DNA of 9,938 nt from Alphaproteobacteria bacterium (GTDB lineage Bacteria > Pseudomonadota > Alphaproteobacteria > BOG-932 > Roseiterribacteraceae). The first letter of the stretch is position 1. Every line of letters starts with the position of its first letter. The notes beneath the pieces were generated by a model. That model did not search any database. It was not told the DNA's origin and saw only the letters and a program-made list of their open reading frames with translations. This document shows, piece by piece, positions 6,068 to 9,938 of this stretch. The stretch spans positions 1 through 9,938 of the forward strand of contig CAJCJC010000172.1 of the NCBI GenBank assembly GCA_903970575.1. Direction: 5' to 3'. The translations under genes were made by a program, and so were the position numbers.

Positions 6068-7111
6068 ATGCAGAAGCTCAGCAAATTCAATACGCGTTAC
6101 CCGTTCCATCCCTATCCGACCGGCTGGTTCATTGTCGCGTTCAGCGACGATCTGTCCCCAGGGGACGTGAAGCCGGCGAAATACTTCGGCCAGGACCTGG
6201 TTCTCTTCCGCACCGAGGACGGCAAGGCGGTGGTCGCGGACGCGCATTGCCCGCATCTGGGCGCGCATCTCGGTTACGATTCGAAGGTGGATGGGGACAG
6301 CATCGTGTGCCCGTTTCATGGGTGGGCGTTCGGCAGCGACGGCCGGTGCACGCGGGTGCCATTCACGAAACTGATCCCGCCCAGGGCGAGAATTCGGGTT
6401 TGGCCCGTGGTCGAACGCAGCGGCCTGATTTTCGCGTGGCACGATCTGGACGGGCGGGAGCCGTATTTTCGAATACCCGACGCGGACGAATCACGCGCCC
6501 GACCGAACACCGGCTTTCACCGGCTGCATGACGATTTCGGCGGCGCGCACCCGCAGGATATCTTCGAGAACGCTGTCGATTTCGGCCATTTTCCCGGCGT
6601 GCATTCGACCGGCCGGGCGATGAGCAACGGCCCAATCCGGATCGACGGCCATCGCTTCATGAGCCCAATCAAGGTGCTGCCGCCGGGGCATGAAGACCCG
6701 GACGAGGCGGACGCGCCGCCGCCGATGTCGTTCATCGACGCCGAAGTCATCGGCGGCGGCTTCACCCGCATCGAATCGCACAGCCCGATGTTGCCCGGCC
6801 TTACCACCGTCACCTACGTGGGCGGCGCGCCGGTGGACGAGACGCTGACCCATTATCGGGTCATGACCTTCCTGCTGGTCGCCGAGGACTGCCCGCTGTC
6901 GGACGAGGCCATTACCGAAATCGACCGCCAGATGACGGAGGTCACCCGGGCCGAGCAGTATAGCGATGGGAAAATCTGGCCGCATAAGCGCTATGTCGCC
7001 CGGCCGATGCTGAGCAATGTCGACGGCCCCTTCCACGCCTATCGCGACTGGTACGCGCAGTTCCATCCGCGCATCGATGCGGATTTCAGCATGGCGGAGG
7101 CCGCGGAGTAA
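6068..7111 (+). CDS. Rieske non-heme iron oxygenase, KshA/Neverland-like
   Basis: Oxygenase component of 347 residues that should use a Rieske 2Fe-2S cluster and a mononuclear iron to oxidise a small, probably hydrophobic, substrate. The Rieske site is C61-P-H63 and C81-P-F-H84 (CPHLGAHLG, CPFHGW). The iron site is ENAVDFGHFPGVH (167-179), with N168, D171, H174 and H179. The N-terminal YPTGWFIVAFSDDL, the DAHCPHLGAHLG box and the C-terminal WYAQFHP resemble 3-ketosteroid 9-alpha-hydroxylase (KshA) and cholesterol 7-desaturase (Neverland/DAF-36) more than aromatic-ring dioxygenases. A sterol, hopanoid or other polycyclic lipid is therefore a plausible but unproven substrate. ATG at 6068 was chosen because GGGAGG lies 8 bases upstream. 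No ferredoxin or reductase partner is in the window, so electrons must come from elsewhere. Confidence 0.88.
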   Translation: MQKLSKFNTRYPFHPYPTGWFIVAFSDDLSPGDVKPAKYFGQDLVLFRTEDGKAVVADAHCPHLGAHLGYDSKVDGDSIVCPFHGWAFGSDGRCTRVPFTKLIPPRARIRVWPVVERSGLIFAWHDLDGREPYFRIPDADESRARPNTGFHRLHDDFGGAHPQDIFENAVDFGHFPGVHSTGRAMSNGPIRIDGHRFMSPIKVLPPGHEDPDEADAPPPMSFIDAEVIGGGFTRIESHSPMLPGLTTVTYVGGAPVDETLTHYRVMTFLLVAEDCPLSDEAITEIDRQMTEVTRAEQYSDGKIWPHKRYVARPMLSNVDGPFHAYRDWYAQFHPRIDADFSMAEAAE

Positions 7112-7179
7112 CCGAGCGAAGCCTCGCCTTAGCGCCTGCCGCGCAGAGAGCCGAAATGCGGGATTTCATGTGCATGGGC

Positions 7180-7204
7180 TGAACCAATTCGGCTTGCCGG
7201 GGTT
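7180..7204 (+). promoter_or_regulatory. Weak EcfG-like (general stress) promoter candidate for otsBA
   Basis: TGAAC (7180-7184), 16 bases, then GGTT (7201-7204), differs by one base in each box from the GGAAC-N16/17-CGTT pattern of alphaproteobacterial EcfG sigma factors, which often control ots genes. It would start transcription only a few bases before the otsB ATG, consistent with the poor ribosome binding site there, but the match may be chance. Confidence 0.2.
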
Positions 7205-7213
7205 TTTTGCGCG

Positions 7214-7987
7214 ATGTCGCAATTCGTCGCCCCTCTGCCCACGCCATCGCCCGACTGGGCGCTGTTTCTGGATTTCGACGGTACGCTGGTCGAGCTTGCG
7301 CCGACGCCGGACGAGGTACGGATTCCATCCGAGCTTCCCGACATACTGAAGCGATTGAGCGCCGTGCTGAACGGCGCCGTAGCGTTGGTCAGCGGCCGGA
7401 AGCTGAGCGATCTCGACCATTTCCTGAGCCCGCTCAATCTGCCCGTCGCGGGACAGCACGGGGCGGAATTGCGCGGCGCCGATGTCGGCGCCCAAACCTT
7501 CGCCCCCATACATGGCGTTGCGCCTCTACTGCCCGCGATCGAGGAATTCGCCGCGCGGCGGCCCGGCCTGCTTGTCGAGGCCAAGGGCTTTAGCGTCGCG
7601 GTGCATTACCGGAAAGCGCCCGCTTACCAGGACGAGCTGCGCGATTTCCTGGCGTCGCTGGTTGCGGGGCATCCGGGCGGTCTCGAAACAATCCAAGGCC
7701 ACAGCGTGTTGGAAATCAAGCCACGCGCCATGAATAAGGGCTTGGCCGTTCGCCGTTTTATGGAAGGGCCACCGTTTCATGGGCGGTTTCCGGTCTTCAT
7801 CGGCGACGACCGCACCGACGAGGATGGGTTCCACGCAGCCCTGTCATTCGGCGGAGCGGCGATCAAAGTAGGGCTCGGCGGCGAAAGCCTGGCGCCGGCC
7901 CACATCGCGGACCCGGCGGCGACGCGACGTTGGCTGCTGCATGTTTGCGATGCGCTGAGCCAGTCCACGCATCTTGGGGCGAGGTAG
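7214..7987 (+). CDS. otsB: Trehalose-6-phosphate phosphatase
   Basis: Cytoplasmic HAD-family phosphatase that removes phosphate from trehalose-6-phosphate, the second step of OtsA-OtsB trehalose synthesis. The 257-residue length is normal. HAD motif I is DFDGT (D20, D22), with D20 the nucleophile and D22 the general acid/base. Motif II is VSGR (59-62), the family-typical SGR loop. The motif III lysine is K175 in MNKG. Motif IV is GDDRTDEDGF (197-206), binding Mg2+. The substrate-binding cap lies between motifs II and III and includes GQHGAELRG and GHSVLEIKP. ATG at 7214 has only a poor GGGG-rich site upstream, but no other start lies before motif I. It stands first in an otsB-otsA pair, whose product protects against osmotic, drying and heat stress. 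Confidence 0.96.
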   Translation: MSQFVAPLPTPSPDWALFLDFDGTLVELAPTPDEVRIPSELPDILKRLSAVLNGAVALVSGRKLSDLDHFLSPLNLPVAGQHGAELRGADVGAQTFAPIHGVAPLLPAIEEFAARRPGLLVEAKGFSVAVHYRKAPAYQDELRDFLASLVAGHPGGLETIQGHSVLEIKPRAMNKGLAVRRFMEGPPFHGRFPVFIGDDRTDEDGFHAALSFGGAAIKVGLGGESLAPAHIADPAATRRWLLHVCDALSQSTHLGAR

Positions 7988-8021
7988 AATCGATATGCAG
8001 GTTCTGGACCTCAGCGCCGAC

Positions 8022-8057
8022 AGGGCCCGGAAACCCGACCCCGGAAAATCGGGCCCT
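8022..8057 (+). repeat. GC-rich hairpin in the otsB-otsA junction
   Basis: AGGGCCCG (8022-8029) and CGGGCCCT (8050-8057) form a perfect 8-bp stem with a 20-base loop. No T-run follows, so it is not a standard terminator. It lies in the 175 bases between otsB and the preferred otsA start, where it could tune expression or RNA stability; it could also be chance in GC-rich sequence. Confidence 0.4.
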
Positions 8058-8162
8058 CGAAAACTGGGGCGGGGACCGCGGGGGGCGCCCGGCGGTTCCT
8101 TGCACTGGGCGGATATGCCGGTAGACGCCACGCAGGCGAGCAAAGCGCTTGGAGGTAGCGCA

Positions 8163-9545
8163 TTGACCCGATTAATTACCGTCTCCAATCGAGTGGGGGT
8201 TCCAAGCCGGGGCGCATCCCGCGCCGGCGGGCTTGAGGCGGCGATCCGCGAGGCGTTGCAGGCGCAAGGCGGGGTTTGGTTCGGCTGGTCCGGCGATGTA
8301 GCGGAGGCGCGATCCGATGCGCCCAAAATCGCGAAGCGCGGCAACGTTACCTTCGCCACGGTCGACCTTAGTCAATCCGATTACGATGAATATTATCTGG
8401 GCTACGCCAACCGCACGCTGTGGCCGCTGCTGCATTATCAGTTGGGGCTGATCGAATTCCACCGGGCGCAGTTCAAGGGCTATATCGCGGTTAACGCCTA
8501 TTTCGCGCGGATGCTGAAGCCGCTGATTCAGCCGGACGATCTGATCTGGGTTCACGATTACCACATGATTCCGCTGGCGGAGGAGCTGCGCAAGCTTGGG
8601 GTCACCAACCGCATCGGATTCTTCCTGCACACGCCGATGCCGCCCACCGACATCATGGTCGCACTGCCCAATCATGAGATGATCATGCGGGCGCTATGCG
8701 CCTACGATCTGATCGGGTTTCAGACCGAAACGGGGGTGCGCGCCTTTCTGGATTACATCGCGCGGGAGGCGAATGGGCATCTGGAGATCGATGGGTCTCT
8801 TTCGGCCTATGACCGGATGACCCGGATCGCGGCGTTTCCCATCGGAATCGACACGGAGGGATTCGCGCTAAGCGCAGCCCGGGGCGCCCGGTCGAGCGAG
8901 GCGGCGCGGCTGAAGCGCAGCCTAAATGGACGCGCGCTGATCATCGGGGTCGACCGGATGGACTACAGCAAAGGCATACCGACGCGGTTCGAGGCTATCG
9001 ACGAATTGCTGTCGACCTGGCCCGAGCAGGCGGGAAAATTCACCTTCCTGCAAATCACGCCGCCCTCCAGGTCAGACGTCGTCACTTATCAGGAGTTACG
9101 GCGCAAAATCGAACACGCGGCGGGGCATGTGAACGGAAAATACTCGGAGATCGACTGGACGCCGATCCGCTTCGTCGTTCGTACGGTGACGCGAACGGCT
9201 CTGGCGGGTATTTATCGCGCCAGCCGTGTCGGGTTGGTAACGCCGTGGCGGGATGGGATGAACCTGGTGGCCAAGGAATATGTCGCGTCACAGAACCCGG
9301 AGGACCCTGGGGTCCTGGTTCTGTCGCGTTTCGCGGGGGCGGCGGCGGAACTGAAATCCGCCCTTCTGGTCAACCCGCTGGACCCAAGCGACATCGGCGC
9401 CAGCATCAACGCCGCGCTGACCATGAACGTTAAGGAGCGGCGCGCGCGCTGGGAAGACATGATGGCGGTGCTGCGCGCCAACACCATCCAGGACTGGACC
9501 GCGAATTTCCTGAACGCGCTGAAGGGCACGCGGCCGCTGGATTGA
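8163..9545 (+). CDS. otsA: Trehalose-6-phosphate synthase
   Basis: Retaining GT20 glycosyltransferase that joins glucose from UDP-glucose to glucose-6-phosphate, giving trehalose-6-phosphate for OtsB. The match to E. coli OtsA runs end to end. R10 in VSNRV and WFGWSG (39-44) bind glucose-6-phosphate; HDYH (131-134) holds D132, equivalent to E. coli D130. R265 and K270 in VDRMDYSKG match E. coli R262/K267 and bind UDP-glucose. VTPWRDGMNLVAKEYVA (359-375) is the conserved nucleotide-sugar region. Start: TTG at 8163 gives the canonical MTRLITVSNRV and 460 residues, with GGAGG at 8151-8155 placed 7 bases upstream. In-frame ATGs at 7995 (GAGG 10 bases upstream) and 8115 would add 56 or 16 residues with no family counterpart; the longer extension is Arg/Pro/Gly-rich. 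Confidence 0.97.
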   Translation: MTRLITVSNRVGVPSRGASRAGGLEAAIREALQAQGGVWFGWSGDVAEARSDAPKIAKRGNVTFATVDLSQSDYDEYYLGYANRTLWPLLHYQLGLIEFHRAQFKGYIAVNAYFARMLKPLIQPDDLIWVHDYHMIPLAEELRKLGVTNRIGFFLHTPMPPTDIMVALPNHEMIMRALCAYDLIGFQTETGVRAFLDYIAREANGHLEIDGSLSAYDRMTRIAAFPIGIDTEGFALSAARGARSSEAARLKRSLNGRALIIGVDRMDYSKGIPTRFEAIDELLSTWPEQAGKFTFLQITPPSRSDVVTYQELRRKIEHAAGHVNGKYSEIDWTPIRFVVRTVTRTALAGIYRASRVGLVTPWRDGMNLVAKEYVASQNPEDPGVLVLSRFAGAAAELKSALLVNPLDPSDIGASINAALTMNVKERRARWEDMMAVLRANTIQDWTANFLNALKGTRPLD

Positions 9546-9579
9546 GAAAAAGATCGCGTGAGTGATAAGACACCCGAAT

Positions 9580-9604
9580 TCCCTCTCCCTGTTGGGGCGA
9601 GGGA
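9580..9604 (+). repeat. Short imperfect hairpin between otsA and argG
   Basis: TCCCTC-T-CCC pairs with GGG-C-GAGGGA around a 5-base loop (9 pairs, one mismatch). It lies 34 bases after the otsA stop and 6 bases before the argG ribosome binding site. There is no T-run, so it is a doubtful terminator. CCCTCTCC/GGGAGAGG-type hairpins are often dispersed intergenic repeats in alphaproteobacteria, and this may be one such copy. Confidence 0.4.
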
Positions 9605-9626
9605 AAACACAGGGGACCTCGATATC

Positions 9627-9938
9627 ATGGCGGAGATACAAAAGGGCGCGGTCAAGAAGGTGGTGCTGGCCTATTCGGGTGGGCTTGACACCTCAGTCAT
9701 CCTCAAATGGCTGCAGACCGAATATGGCGCCGAGGTTGTGACCTTCACCGCCGATCTGGGGCAGGGCGAGGAGATCGAACCGGCGCGGCAGAAGGCGCTG
9801 ACCCTGGGCATCAAGCCCGAGAATATCTTCATCGAAGATCTGCGCGAGGAATTTGTCCGCGATTACGTCTTTCCGATGTTTCGCGCCAACGCGCTTTATG
9901 AAGGTGTCTATCTGCTGGGCACCTCCATCGCCCGGCCG
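9627..9938 (+). CDS. argG: Argininosuccinate synthase, N-terminal part (truncated by window edge)
   Basis: Cytoplasmic enzyme of arginine synthesis that joins citrulline and aspartate using ATP to form argininosuccinate. The 104 visible codons are about a quarter of the usual 400-odd residues. AYSGGLDTS (15-23) is the family's ATP pyrophosphatase loop, TADLGQGEE (41-49) is the next conserved block, and [14 protein letters not shown] (91-104) contains the citrulline-binding Tyr, Thr-Ser and Arg. The start ATG at 9627 has AGGGGA at 9611-9616, 10 bases upstream. It follows otsA on the same strand by 81 bases that hold a hairpin, so it may have its own transcript. Confidence 0.97.
   Translation, partial: MAEIQKGAVKKVVLAYSGGLDTSVILKWLQTEYGAEVVTFTADLGQGEEIEPARQKALTLGIKPENIFIEDLREEFVRDYVFPMFRANALYEGVYLLGTSIARP

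Noticed and set aside
5749..6531. Plus-strand open frame of 260 codons
   Set aside because: It runs antisense through the small membrane protein and then out of frame through the Rieske gene, whose ligands and ribosome binding site fix the true frame.
7149..7208. AGCCGAA/TTCGGCT stem followed by six T bases as a terminator before otsB
   Set aside because: The loop is over 30 bases and the T-run starts 8 bases after the stem, so it does not fit a standard intrinsic terminator.

Overview
The window is dense, GC-rich bacterial chromosome with no rRNA, tRNA, CRISPR array or insertion sequence that I can see. Several things point to an alphaproteobacterium, probably of the Rhizobiales/Hyphomicrobiales type: an RpoE-ChrR sigma/anti-sigma pair, an IalB-like periplasmic protein directly in front of rlmN, argG a short way downstream, and an otsB-otsA trehalose operon. 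The lineage is inferred from gene content and order only.

Layout. (1) Positions 1-1783 and 1918-2589, minus strand: the N-terminal part of an MFS transporter cut by the window edge, a ChrR-type zinc/cupin anti-sigma factor, and an ECF sigma factor. The last two form a likely singlet-oxygen/photo-oxidative stress switch. (2) 2684-4906, plus strand: a tightly packed operon of a secreted IalB-like protein, rlmN (23S rRNA/tRNA adenine C2 methyltransferase) and two very small membrane proteins that look like diverged copies of each other. (3) 5021-5637, plus: an AbrB-type antitoxin and Doc/Fic toxin overlapping by 4 bases, behind a promoter whose -10 box lies in a perfect inverted repeat. (4) 5646-5915 minus and 6068-7111 plus: a small two-helix membrane protein divergent from a Rieske non-heme iron oxygenase that resembles the KshA/Neverland (DAF-36) sterol-oxidising group; a perfect 12-bp palindrome lies between them. 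(5) 7214-9545, plus: otsB then otsA, making trehalose from UDP-glucose and glucose-6-phosphate, with an unusual 175-base hairpin-containing junction. (6) 9627-end, plus: the start of argG (argininosuccinate synthase).

Most genes are confidently assignable to known families. I found no convincing wholly new multi-gene system. The best leads are the orphan steroid-oxygenase-like Rieske enzyme with its palindrome, the duplicated membrane proteins coupled to rlmN, the toxin-antitoxin operator, and the otsB-otsA junction. Promoters and operators are read by eye and are tentative.
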